Source: Alphaproteobacteria bacterium (GTDB lineage Bacteria; Pseudomonadota; Alphaproteobacteria; UBA9219). Taken from it: a stretch of 22,759 nucleotides of DNA. Within the stretch, counting starts at the first letter, position 1. Each line of letters begins with the position of its first letter. A program made the position numbers and the translations under genes. Positions 14,342 to 22,577 of this stretch are shown one piece after another. Below the pieces are notes generated by a model. It ran no database searches, was not told where the DNA came from, and saw only the letters and a program-made list of their open reading frames with translations. Where the stretch lies: NCBI GenBank assembly GCA_028716765.1, contig JAQUPC010000021.1, positions 1-22,759 of the forward strand, given 5' to 3'.

Positions 14342-16927
14342 ATGAAAGAAACCCGCCTCGCCGACTACGCGCCCCCAGCTTTTCTTGTCGACCACGTCGA
14401 TCTTGACTTCGACATCCGGGAAAAGGAAACGCGCGTCCGCGCCTCCCTTAAAGTGCGGCGCAACCCGTCCGTCAGGGATAAAAAGGCGCCCCTCGCGCTC
14501 GATGGGGAAGCCCAAAAGCTTCTCGGCATCAAGGTAAACGGCAAAAAACTACGGTCTGGAGAGTACGAATTAACGTCCCGTTCGCTTGTCATAAAAAATA
14601 TACCGGGCAGCGCTCTTGTCGAAATCGAGAGCTCGAACGAACCCAAAAAAAACACGGCCCTTTCAGGCCTCTATGCCGCCGGGCCGATGTTGGTTACGCA
14701 ATGCGAGGCCGAGGGTTTCCGGCGCATTACCTTTTATCCCGACCGTCCCGACGTGCTGGCGACATTTACGGCAACCATCCGCGCCGACAAAAAACGCTAC
14801 CCCGTTCTTCTGGCGAACGGCAACCGCGTCAAATCAGGCATGGAAGGCAAAGGCCGCCATTTTGTGACGTGGAAAGACCCCTTCCCCAAGCCCTGTTATC
14901 TTTTTGCCCTCGTAGCCGGAAAGCTGGACAAGGTGGCGGAGCATTACGTCACGAAATCCGGCCGTAAGGTGCTGCTCGAAATTTACGTCGAACCCGGCAA
15001 GAAAAAAGAAACCGGCTTCGCGATGGACGCCGTCAAAAAGGCCATGCGCTGGGATGAAAAAACCTACGGCCTCGAATACGATCTCGACCGCTTCATGATC
15101 GTGGCCGTCAGTTTCTTCAATATGGGCGCGATGGAAAACAAGGGGTTGAACATCTTCAACGACGCCTGCGTTCTCGGGCGCTCCGCAACGGCGACCGACA
15201 ACGATATCGCCTATATCGAACGCATCGTCGGACATGAATATTTTCATAACTGGACGGGCGACCGCATCACCTGCCGCGACTGGTTTCAGCTGAGCCTGAA
15301 AGAAGGCCTGACGGTCTTTCGCGAACAGGAGTTCTGCGGCGACATGGATTCGCGCTCGCTGGAACGGTTGAAGACCGTGTGGAACCTGCGGCGCGCGCAA
15401 TTCGCGGAAGACGCGGGCGCGATGGCGCACGCCATCCGCCCGGCCAGTTATCAGGCCATCGACAACTTCTACACCTACACCGTCTACAGCAAGGGTTCGG
15501 AAGTCGTGCGCATGATCCAGACGTTTGTGGGGCGCAAGGGATTCCACAAAGGCATGGATCTCTACGTCAAGCGCCATGACGGCCAGGCCGCCACGTGCGA
15601 AAACTTCGTGAACGCGATGGCGGACGCCAACCGGATCGATCTGAAGCAATTTATGCTGTGGTACAGTCAGGCGGGCACGCCGGTATTGGACGTTTCAGGC
15701 CGCTACGACGCAAAACGCAAGGAATACCGCCTCACGGTGAAGCAATCCTGCCCTCCGACGCCGCGCCAGTCGAAAAAAGCTCCTATGCACATGCCCTTTT
15801 CCGTTGGCCTTCTTGATTCCAAAGGCCGCGATTTGATCGGCACGCGCGTCCTGCCTTTGCGCAAGGCGCAGGAAAGGTTCGTGTTCAGGAACATCCCGGA
15901 AAAACCGGTGCCGTCGCTCCTTCGCGATTTTTCGGCTCCCGTGCGGATGAACTGTTCCTTCACGAACGGCGAGCTTTTATTCCTGATGGCGCACGACAGC
16001 GACACGTTCAACCGCTGGGAAGCCGCGCAAAAGCTGTTCATGAAGTTCTTGCTGGCCGATGCCCCGGCATCCCCGGCTTTCATTGATGCGCTTCGCGCCG
16101 TGCTGCGCGACAAACGCCTGGATGCCGCCACAAAAGCCATGACTCTTTCGCTGCCGAGCGAAACGGAGCACGGCCTTGCCTTGCGCGCCCAAAAAAGGCT
16201 GATCGATCCCGCCGCGCTTTACGCCGCCCGCCAGCGCGTTTTGCGAAGCCTCGCCGCGGGGTTGGCCGACGATCTATGGAGCGTCTTCGAAAAACTGGAA
16301 TCCGCGCTCGACCAAAAAGATTCCGGCGGAACGGCGCGCGGGAAGCGCAGCCTGAAAAACCTCTGCCTCGCCTATTTGGCGAAAGATGCCGCGCACGATG
16401 CCTTGCCGGTGGCGGCCTCGCTTGTCGCGCATTCGGCGAACATGACCGACAGGATGTCGGGCCTTGCCGTTCTGGTCGATACAACGTCGGCTTTGCGCGT
16501 GAAAATGCTGGCCCATTTCGAAAAGGCTTACAAAGATAATCCCGTCATTATGGATCACTGGCTGAGCGTGCAGGCCTCGGCGCGGCGGCCCGGCGTTTTG
16601 GCGGACGTGAAGCGGCTAACGAAACATCCGGCCTTCTCGCTCGGCAACCCCAATCGCGCCCGCGCGCTGCTCGGCGCGTTTGCCACGAACCCCTTCGGCT
16701 TTCATGCTGCTGACGGCAGCGGCTACCGCTTTATGAGCGAGATGATCCTCAAAGTGGACAGGCTTAACCCGCACACGTCCGCCGGCCTTGCCAAACCGTT
16801 TTTGCGGTGGCGCGATTTCGACGTCATAAGGCAAAAGATGATGAAAGCGGAACTGACCGGCCTGACAAAGCATAAAGGCCTGTCGGTCAACTGCCGCGAA
16901 GTGGTAGAGAAAAGTTTGAAAGGCTAA
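14342..16927 (+). CDS. pepN: Aminopeptidase N (M1 zinc metallopeptidase)
   Basis: This 861-residue protein is a cytoplasmic M1 peptidase that removes N-terminal residues from peptides, close in length to E. coli PepN (870). The exopeptidase motif GAMEN is at 262-266. The zinc site HEYFH is at 298-302, with the third ligand Glu321 18 residues on from the second His. Catalytic Tyr is expected in the TYTVYSKGSEVVRM stretch. The Ig-like third domain and the helical C-terminal domain follow (from about 440 and 540). It begins 49 bases after sufU. A TACAAT at 14326-14331 could be a -10, but no matching -35 is seen, so it may be read with the SUF operon or from its own weak promoter. It converges with rpsU. 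Confidence 0.96.
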   Translation: MKETRLADYAPPAFLVDHVDLDFDIREKETRVRASLKVRRNPSVRDKKAPLALDGEAQKLLGIKVNGKKLRSGEYELTSRSLVIKNIPGSALVEIESSNEPKKNTALSGLYAAGPMLVTQCEAEGFRRITFYPDRPDVLATFTATIRADKKRYPVLLANGNRVKSGMEGKGRHFVTWKDPFPKPCYLFALVAGKLDKVAEHYVTKSGRKVLLEIYVEPGKKKETGFAMDAVKKAMRWDEKTYGLEYDLDRFMIVAVSFFNMGAMENKGLNIFNDACVLGRSATATDNDIAYIERIVGHEYFHNWTGDRITCRDWFQLSLKEGLTVFREQEFCGDMDSRSLERLKTVWNLRRAQFAEDAGAMAHAIRPASYQAIDNFYTYTVYSKGSEVVRMIQTFVGRKGFHKGMDLYVKRHDGQAATCENFVNAMADANRIDLKQFMLWYSQAGTPVLDVSGRYDAKRKEYRLTVKQSCPPTPRQSKKAPMHMPFSVGLLDSKGRDLIGTRVLPLRKAQERFVFRNIPEKPVPSLLRDFSAPVRMNCSFTNGELLFLMAHDSDTFNRWEAAQKLFMKFLLADAPASPAFIDALRAVLRDKRLDAATKAMTLSLPSETEHGLALRAQKRLIDPAALYAARQRVLRSLAAGLADDLWSVFEKLESALDQKDSGGTARGKRSLKNLCLAYLAKDAAHDALPVAASLVAHSANMTDRMSGLAVLVDTTSALRVKMLAHFEKAYKDNPVIMDHWLSVQASARRPGVLADVKRLTKHPAFSLGNPNRARALLGAFATNPFGFHAADGSGYRFMSEMILKVDRLNPHTSAGLAKPFLRWRDFDVIRQKMMKAELTGLTKHKGLSVNCREVVEKSLKG

Positions 16928-16936
16928 CGGCGGGGT

Positions 16937-17140
16937 TTAAAACCCTTCGCGTTCCTTGCGCTTGCGCTCGACCTTGCGTGCGCGACGGATGGCCTCGGCC
17001 CTTTCGCGTACGCGTTTCTCGGACGGCTTTTCGTAGTTGCGGCGCAGCTTCATTTCGCGGAATACGCCCTCGCGTTGTAATTTCTTCTTCAGCACACGCA
17101 GTGCCTGATCAACGTTGTTATCACGTACCGTAACTTGCAC
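16937..17140 (-). CDS. rpsU: 30S ribosomal protein S21
   Basis: The 67-residue, highly basic protein [20 protein letters not shown]... is S21, a small-subunit protein involved in translation initiation. The family sequence [20 protein letters not shown] is complete. The start is a GTG (17138-17140) preceded by a strong AAGGAGGGG ribosome binding site about 10 bases upstream, which decides the start. Length and sequence match alphaproteobacterial S21. It stands alone here, 9 bases from the end of pepN on the opposite strand. Confidence 0.97.
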   Translation of the reverse strand: MQVTVRDNNVDQALRVLKKKLQREGVFREMKLRRNYEKPSEKRVRERAEAIRRARKVERKRKEREGF

Positions 17141-17251
17141 GAATACCGCCCCTCCTTAAGGGATTAGAAGTTGCAAAAAGCTGTTCAATGGGTCGAACAA
17201 CGCCTCTCCGAAGGCTTCCAATAGCCATCAGGCATGGGCCTCATAGCACAA

Positions 17252-17887
17252 TCAAAGACTTAGGGCCAAGCGTTTCTTTGCGGCGCTGGATGCGGAGAAT
17301 CGGGGTTTTCGCGCAGGCCTTAAATAGCCAAAAAGGCTTACGTTTTCGGCCTTTAGCAAGCGTTTCTTGATCGACTGGCCGCAAAGATAACCGCCCAGCG
17401 ACCCGTTAGCGGCAATCACACGGTGACAGGGCACAAGCACAAGCACGGGATTCGCGCTCAAAGCCCTACCAACGGCGCGGGCGGCTTTCGGCCTTTTGAT
17501 CCGGCGCGCTATTTCACCATAACTCGCCACACGTCCCGCCGGGATGCCAAGCAGGGCTTTCCAAACTTGCCGTTGAAACGGCGTGCCATCAAGACGAACC
17601 CTGATAGTTCTCGCCGCACCGCTTTTCTTGCCTGAAAAAATCCGGCGCGCCATTTGCTCCGCCCCGTGCGCGTCTTCGACCAAAACCGTTTGCGGCCACT
17701 TGCGCCGCCACGCTTTCAAAACCTGCCCGGCGCCTTCTCCCTTCGCAAAGGTAAGGCGGCAAACAGTGCCGTCTTCCATCATCCCGACCAGCATCGGCCC
17801 ATGAGGCGTGGTTGCCCTGCCCCAACGCATCAAGGAAGGCGGCTTGTCCCGGAACGCCGCGATGATTTTAGAATAGTGTTTCGTCAT
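17252..17887 (-). CDS. ogt: Methylated-DNA-[protein]-cysteine S-methyltransferase
   Basis: This 211-residue protein repairs O6-alkylguanine by moving the alkyl group to its own cysteine. The acceptor is Cys154 in PCHRV, preceded by FQRQVWKALLGIPAGRVASYG (the helix-turn-helix and DNA-binding wing) and followed by NGSLGGYLCG. The N-terminal ribonuclease-like domain is about 20-95. There are some 20 more residues, basic and Ser/Ala-rich, after the usual end. No AraC-type domain is fused, so it is an Ogt/AdaB-type protein. It is divergent from nth, another base-repair gene, across 72 bases. Confidence 0.93.
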   Translation of the reverse strand: MTKHYSKIIAAFRDKPPSLMRWGRATTPHGPMLVGMMEDGTVCRLTFAKGEGAGQVLKAWRRKWPQTVLVEDAHGAEQMARRIFSGKKSGAARTIRVRLDGTPFQRQVWKALLGIPAGRVASYGEIARRIKRPKAARAVGRALSANPVLVLVPCHRVIAANGSLGGYLCGQSIKKRLLKAENVSLFGYLRPARKPRFSASSAAKKRLALSL

Positions 17888-17959
17888 AGATGAGGTTCTT
17901 CTCTCCTGTAAGATATCAGGGCTATACTATCATCTTTCAACCCCAAGGTCCTGCCTCTC

Positions 17960-18592
17960 ATGAAACCCGCCGACGCCGATGAATTTTTCCGCCGCCTCGC
18001 CAGCCAGCGGCCGGATCCGAAGACCGAGTTGAATTACGTCAACCCTTATACGCTTCTCGTCGCCGCCGTGTTGTCGGCGCAAGCAACGGACGTCGGCGTC
18101 AACAAGGCGACCGCTTCTTTGTTTACAAAAGTCAAAACCCCGAAGCAAATGCTCGCGTTCGGCGAGGCCCGGTTGAAAGATCGGGTTAAATCGATCGGAC
18201 TCTACAACGCCAAATGCAAAAACATTATGGCGTTCTCGAAAATTCTGGTTGAAAAGTTTAAAGGCGAAATACCGCGGACTCTTGAAGAACTAACGAGCCT
18301 GCCCGGCGTCGGGCGCAAAACGGCCAACATCATTCTCAACGTGGCCTATGGCGAGCCGGTCATCGCCGTGGATACGCACGCCTTCCGCGTCGCGAACCGT
18401 ACAGGCCTTGCGCCGGGGAAAACGCCGCGCGAGGTTGAAGATAAACTAATGAAAGCCGTGCCTGACAAGTGGAAGCTGCATGCGCATCACTGGATCATCT
18501 TGCACGGCCGTTATGTCTGCGTTGCGCGCAAACCCAAATGCCCTGAATGCATCGTACGCGACCTCTGCGCCTATAAAGACAAGACGGTATAA
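17960..18592 (+). CDS. nth: Endonuclease III (DNA glycosylase/AP lyase)
   Basis: This 210-residue enzyme excises oxidised pyrimidines and cuts the abasic site. The helix-hairpin-helix LPGVGRKTAN carries catalytic Lys120, and Asp138 is in VDTHAFRV; both fall at the E. coli Nth numbers. Four cysteines at 187, 194, 197 and 203 form the C-x6-C-x2-C-x5-C [4Fe-4S] motif, so the product depends on cluster assembly of the kind encoded upstream. The ATG at 17960 follows an AAGGT sequence. A TATACT at 17923-17928 in the divergent gap is a possible -10 without a clear -35. Confidence 0.97.
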   Translation: MKPADADEFFRRLASQRPDPKTELNYVNPYTLLVAAVLSAQATDVGVNKATASLFTKVKTPKQMLAFGEARLKDRVKSIGLYNAKCKNIMAFSKILVEKFKGEIPRTLEELTSLPGVGRKTANIILNVAYGEPVIAVDTHAFRVANRTGLAPGKTPREVEDKLMKAVPDKWKLHAHHWIILHGRYVCVARKPKCPECIVRDLCAYKDKTV

Positions 18593-18728
18593 AACAGAAA
18601 ACGGCATGCCTTATTGAATGGTGAGCCAAATGCCTCGCGAATCTGGCACAAGCAAAGATTGAAACGAGGGCCGCCAGCCCGGGTGGCTTTAGAAGAATTT
18701 GATCTCTGGAGCGGAAAGCGGGCGGTTC

Positions 18729-19637
18729 CTATAGATTGTCCGTCCAACCCAGACAAAATAGTTTGGCGTTAATATCGCCCGTCCAATAAATGTTGTTGCT
18801 CTCCAAGATCATATCGACATTTTGGCTCGTAGGATTTGCCGAATTTATCCATGCCCAAGGAGGATTGGTGCTAACGGCGGCATAACCTCCGTATGTACTA
18901 TTTGGGGCTACATTGGCGCTTGAACCCGAGGTGCCATTTATTTGCAGCTTAATACTTGCTGCTACCGCCGCAGGCGCAAAAGAAGTCACATCTACAGCAA
19001 CCCAACCGGGAGTATATACATTTCCGGCTGCACCGCTTGCCATAAGGGGGAGTGGACCATTTATATAATACGCCTCCCTGCCCCTTTGCACCGTGGGCAT
19101 AAGAAGTCCCCCGGCATTCGTCCTCACCACCCCAAACCGGGCCGCATAGGTGTAGCCATCAGGCAAAGCCGGTTCCGAGCCGAGCCATGAGAGCACGCTC
19201 GCCGTAGTCTTGGTCGAGGGATTGTAAACAACCCAAACCGAATACCAGGCATTGGCCGCCCCGCTTACCCCCCTGCTGATGTTGACGTCACGGACGACTT
19301 GATATTGATTGCCGGAATTTTTCAGGACCAGTTCATCGGCAGCCAAAATTAGGACTGAACCGGACGTGGCCTGAATTGTGAGGTTTGAAAAAGTTCCTTT
19401 TACGCTGGCATCGCCTCCCGACAGCGTCTTCCAAACGCAACCATCCGCATTACTTGTGCAGGCTTCAGCCGCGTTTGCCGTCACAAGACCGCATATCACA
19501 AGGCTGCCATGATCTGCCGACATATGCGAAGCTCCGAGAGTATTGCATGCGTCGCCTGGAACGAATGTGTCCGCGGCCATGACCGGACGGGCCACGAGCA
19601 AAAGAAAAAGGGCTGTAAGGGCGAGAAGGGAGCGCAT
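18729..19637 (-). CDS. Secreted protein with N-terminal PGxACxTLGA motif and tail-fibre-like middle
   Basis: From the ATG at 19635-19637 (ribosome binding site GAGGA) the protein is 302 residues with a clear signal peptide of about 21 (LLALTALFLLLVARPVMA). After it comes a Cys-rich module, VPGDACNTLGASHM ... LVICG ... CTSNADGCVWKTL (about 25-73). It also occurs, diverged, in the secreted protein at 20932-21435. The middle (about 75-190), with AANAWYSVWVVYNPSTKTTA and LPDGYTYAARFGVVRT, resembles domains of phage tail fibres and similar surface appendages. A beta-rich C-terminal part follows. I infer an exported surface or adhesion protein, possibly linked to pili; I do not recognise a named family. 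Base usage seems less GC-rich than the neighbours. A longer frame upstream is covered by an 18-base tandem repeat and is unlikely to be coding. Confidence 0.75.
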   Translation of the reverse strand: MRSLLALTALFLLLVARPVMAADTFVPGDACNTLGASHMSADHGSLVICGLVTANAAEACTSNADGCVWKTLSGGDASVKGTFSNLTIQATSGSVLILAADELVLKNSGNQYQVVRDVNISRGVSGAANAWYSVWVVYNPSTKTTASVLSWLGSEPALPDGYTYAARFGVVRTNAGGLLMPTVQRGREAYYINGPLPLMASGAAGNVYTPGWVAVDVTSFAPAAVAASIKLQINGTSGSSANVAPNSTYGGYAAVSTNPPWAWINSANPTSQNVDMILESNNIYWTGDINAKLFCLGWTDNL

Positions 19638-19650
19638 GAACTTGTCCTCA

Positions 19651-19686
19651 TATAAGGGGAAAACACCCAATAAGGGCAAAACACCC
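19651..19686 (-). repeat. Two tandem 18-base repeats in the leader of the secreted-protein gene
   Basis: The unit tataaggggaaaacaccc (19651-19668) is followed directly by aataagggcaaaacaccc (19669-19686), three differences in 18. They lie 14-49 bases upstream of the ATG at 19637, in what would be the mRNA leader or promoter. The purpose is unknown; an operator, or simple slippage, would both fit. Confidence 0.7.
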
Positions 19687-19796
19687 GCCCATTGTTTCAG
19701 CCAAGTATTACGAATAGCTTAACACCCGGATCGAACTGACTTGAGGCCGAGTTGAAGAAACAAGTGAAACTCTAACAAATTCAAATCGGTTTGAAT

Positions 19797-19832
19797 AAAA
19801 AAACGGCATGCCCGATTTCTCAGGCATGCCGT
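19797..19832 (-). terminator. Rho-independent terminator downstream of the bactofilin gene
   Basis: A perfect 10-bp stem, acggcatgcc (19803-19812) with ggcatgccgt (19823-19832) and a 10-base loop, is followed on the minus strand by a run of seven T (19797-19803 on plus is A). It lies 36 bases after the bactofilin stop. On the plus strand no T run follows, so it acts for the minus strand. Confidence 0.92.
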
Positions 19833-19867
19833 CTTAAACCTTATTTCTTGCGCCTTCGCCGTGGCTT

Positions 19868-20500
19868 TCAGGCGTTTCCGGCGCGGCGCGCGGGCTGCGC
19901 GATTTCTTCCTCGTCATCCGTAAGCGCCGCGAACTTGGCGGCATGCCGGAAGTTCGAACCCTTGCCCGAAGGAGCCTGAATGTTCTCGCCGACTACTTGC
20001 AATTCGCCGATGATCTGGCCGCCGGCGCTCACTTCCAGTTCGCCGTATTTGACCATGCCGCTGATCCGGCCCGTGCCGCGCAAGGTCAGGCGGCCATGCA
20101 CCGTCAACTCGCCGTCGTAACGGCCTGCGATGTCGGCGTTCTCGATTTCGACGCTGCCGCGGAACTGGCCGCTTTCGGTGATCTCCAGCATTTTGCCGTC
20201 CGTTAGCTTCGCTTCAACTTTGCCTTCGACGACAAGCACGTCGCACGCGGTGATTTCACCGGCCAGCGAAAGACCTTTGCCGACGATCAGCTTGCGTTCG
20301 CCGTGCTCGCTGCTGCGTTCGCTACGGCGGCTGTTGCCGTGTGGCAGATCAAGTGAGCGGCGCGCCGTGGCCGGTACCGGATTCGCGGGCGTTACCGTAC
20401 GGGCGGCTTGTTCCACCGGGGCGCTTCCGCGTGCCGCGACGGGGCTCTGTGTTGCGTTTTCTTGTGACATGGCTTCTGGTGAATCCTTTCGTCCGAACAT
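19868..20500 (-). CDS. Bactofilin (polymer-forming cytoskeletal protein)
   Basis: This 210-residue protein has a disordered, Pro/Ala/Ser-rich N-terminal tail (about 1-68), a bactofilin domain of short repeated beta strands (about 70-185; KLIVGKGLSLAGEI, VVEGKVEA, GRYDGELTVHGRLTL, GRISGMVKYGELEV, GGQIIGELQV) and a short charged tail. Bactofilins self-assemble into filaments at the membrane and help in cell shape, stalk or polar organisation. I chose the ATG at 20498-20500 (MFGRKDS) because GGAAGGGG sits about 7 bases upstream; a TTG seven codons earlier is less likely. The M23 peptidase often found next to bactofilins is not here. A strong terminator follows. Confidence 0.92.
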   Translation of the reverse strand: MFGRKDSPEAMSQENATQSPVAARGSAPVEQAARTVTPANPVPATARRSLDLPHGNSRRSERSSEHGERKLIVGKGLSLAGEITACDVLVVEGKVEAKLTDGKMLEITESGQFRGSVEIENADIAGRYDGELTVHGRLTLRGTGRISGMVKYGELEVSAGGQIIGELQVVGENIQAPSGKGSNFRHAAKFAALTDDEEEIAQPARRAGNA

Positions 20501-20931
20501 TTGTTTCCCCTTCCGAAACAATCAAGGTAATGGCTGCGATTGCGCGGCAATTCGATCGGCCCGTGGGCTTGCCCGTTTTACCCGGAAAAAGTCCGCGAGG
20601 CACTTATTTGCCTGTACCATGCCGCCTTCTCAAGAGTCCAGCGCTTTGCTCATCCAAAACATGAAGAAGTTCTGGAAAACGCGAATCCATGCCCTGAATC
20701 AATCCATTAGATGATGGCTTTCACAAAAAGGTTTTGAGTTCTTCTCTTCCACAGAAGGCCTGGGCTGGTTAATGTCACGATAATGGACGTCCACCGCAAA
20801 AGGCCGTCGTCATCGGAACTTCCCGACGGAGCCAATAAACCGAACGGAACTCGACAACGGCCATTAAGTTCTTGGCACTATTTACGCACAAGGATAAGGT
20901 GCGATTCTCGCTCTCTTGCCCCGAGAAGCCT
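20501..20931. other. 431-base divergent intergenic region
   Basis: It separates the bactofilin gene (leftward) from a secreted-protein gene (rightward), so it should hold both promoters. I find no convincing -35/-10 pairs, no RNA gene and no repeat. Short frames here have no ribosome binding sites or recognisable products. Confidence 0.5.
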
Positions 20932-21435
20932 ATGCGAATTCTTCTTGTTGTCTTGGCCGTCTTGGCTCTTTCGAGTCTCTCTTTCCCTTCCTTTGCCGCA
21001 AAGATGCCGGGCGCTGCATGCGATACCCTTGGCGCAACGACGATGGCGGACGATCAAACCAACCTCGTCGCGTGCCTTTGGCAAACCCCTGCTCATCTTG
21101 CCAAAGTCTGGAAATCGATGTCGCTTTCTGTCTTGCCGGATTGCGACAGCCCCAATATGGCCCTGCAATCCGATGGATCAACGACCCTGACTTGCACGAC
21201 GATAAGCACAAGCCCCGCTCCTTCGCCGAGCCCCTCGCCGGGTCCCTCGCCAGGCCCTTCTCCAAGCCCCGAACCGGTCGACCCCTGCCCCGGCTGTTGT
21301 GACGGCGTTACCAATGGCATGATAGTGCCAATAACCAGTTGTGTGTGTGGGGGAGCATCGTATGCGAACATTCCCGGTCAGAACCAATGCCAGAACGGAT
21401 CGTGGGTAATGATTTTATGTCCCACGTGCTATTGA
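20932..21435 (+). CDS. Small secreted cysteine-rich protein with Pro/Ser linker
   Basis: This 167-residue protein starts MRILLVVLAVLALSSLSFPS, a signal peptide cleaved near residue 22 (SFAA). The mature start, KMPGAACDTLGATTM followed by LVACLW ... VWKSM, matches the N-terminal module of the secreted protein at 18729-19637. A linker of Ser-Pro and Gly-Pro pairs (about 107-128) joins it to a C-terminal module with at least seven cysteines (CPGCCDG, SCVCGG, NQCQNG, LCPTC), so a disulphide-rich extracellular domain is likely. The frame is open 20 codons upstream, but this ATG gives the signal peptide. The family is unknown to me; an exported surface or adhesin-like role is inferred from the layout. 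Confidence 0.72.
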   Translation: MRILLVVLAVLALSSLSFPSFAAKMPGAACDTLGATTMADDQTNLVACLWQTPAHLAKVWKSMSLSVLPDCDSPNMALQSDGSTTLTCTTISTSPAPSPSPSPGPSPGPSPSPEPVDPCPGCCDGVTNGMIVPITSCVCGGASYANIPGQNQCQNGSWVMILCPTCY

Positions 21436-21545
21436 CGGAAGATTTTGCGTGCTGGTTTCGGGGGTCTGCGGCATCCTAGCGCCCGATCCCTGCTCCGCCA
21501 TCTTCCGGTTTCAATAGCGCTGCTTTTGCTATAAGCCTGTATCTT

Positions 21546-22577
21546 ATGACATCTTCCTCCCTCGGCTCTTCCGACGCCTCCTTCGACGTCTGCGGCATCG
21601 GCAACGCCATTGTCGATATCATCGCCGAAAGCGACGAAGCTTTTTTGACGGCCCACCGCATTCCCAAAGGAGTCATGACGCTCGTCGACGAAGCGCGCGC
21701 GGATTTCCTTTACGGCCGCATCGGTCCGGCGATTGAAATGTCGGGGGGCTCCGTGGCCAACACCATAGCCGGCATCGCGGAATTTGGCGGCAAGCCTGCC
21801 TACATCGGCAAAGTGCGGAACGATCAGCTCGGCACTATTTTCCGCCACGACCTGCGGGCGCTCGGCGTCCACTTCGCCACGCCGCCTATGACGGAAGGGC
21901 CTGCCACAGCGCGCTGCCTCATTCTTGTAACGCCCGACGCACAGCGCAGCATGAATACGTATCTCGGCGCGTGCGTCGAAATGACGGAAGCCGACATCGA
22001 TTGCGAGGTTGTCCGCAATGCCGCGGTTACCTATCTTGAAGGTTATTTGTTCGACAAGCCTGCGGCGCAAGCCGCTCTTCATTTTGCCGCGCAAACGGCG
22101 CATGCGGCACATCGTCTTGTGGCGCTAAGCTTGTCCGACCCTTTCTGCGTCGACCGGCATCGCGGCGCGTTCCGCGAACTTGTGAGAAAAGACGTTGATA
22201 TTCTTTTCGCAAACGAACACGAGATCGTGTCGCTCTATCAAACGGAATCTTTCGAAGAAGCGATGACCCTCGCGCACGCCGATTGCCGCATCGTCGCCGG
22301 TACGCGCAGCGCTGCGGGCGCGATCGCCGTCAGCAACGGCGAAACTTTGAAAATCGCGGCGGAGCCCGTTGCGCATGTTGTGGACACGACAGGCGCGGGC
22401 GATCTTTTTGCGGCCGGTTTTCTCTACGGCCTCACGCACGGCCACGATCTCAGAACATCCGGCCGACTCGGGGCGCTTGCGGCGGCTGAAATTATCAGCC
22501 ATTATGGCCCCCGCCCCCAGCATTCGCTGAAGGATTTCGTCAGTCAAACAGGCCTGAAAATCCAAGGCGACGCTTGA
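21546..22577 (+). CDS. Adenosine kinase-like PfkB-family sugar kinase
   Basis: This 343-residue ribokinase-fold enzyme probably phosphorylates adenosine or a related nucleoside. The N-terminal signature is FDVCGIGNAIVDIIAESDE with the substrate-binding SGGSVANTIAGIAEFGG (about 66-82). The C-terminal PfkB signature DTTGAGDLFAAGFLYG begins at 280 with the catalytic base Asp286. The sequence from GNAIVD to MSGGSVANT is of the type annotated as adenosine kinase in alphaproteobacteria; ribokinase or another PfkB sugar kinase cannot be ruled out from sequence alone. It stands alone, 110 bases after the secreted-protein gene. Confidence 0.9.
   Translation: MTSSSLGSSDASFDVCGIGNAIVDIIAESDEAFLTAHRIPKGVMTLVDEARADFLYGRIGPAIEMSGGSVANTIAGIAEFGGKPAYIGKVRNDQLGTIFRHDLRALGVHFATPPMTEGPATARCLILVTPDAQRSMNTYLGACVEMTEADIDCEVVRNAAVTYLEGYLFDKPAAQAALHFAAQTAHAAHRLVALSLSDPFCVDRHRGAFRELVRKDVDILFANEHEIVSLYQTESFEEAMTLAHADCRIVAGTRSAAGAIAVSNGETLKIAAEPVAHVVDTTGAGDLFAAGFLYGLTHGHDLRTSGRLGALAAAEIISHYGPRPQHSLKDFVSQTGLKIQGDA

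Noticed and set aside
14834..15649. 271-codon minus-strand frame opposite pepN
   Set aside because: It lies opposite the conserved catalytic core of PepN; no motif is seen in it.
18600..18609. acggcatgcc after nth, identical to one arm of the bactofilin terminator
   Set aside because: The second arm is missing nearby, so no hairpin forms; a 10-base match in a palindromic word is weak evidence of anything.
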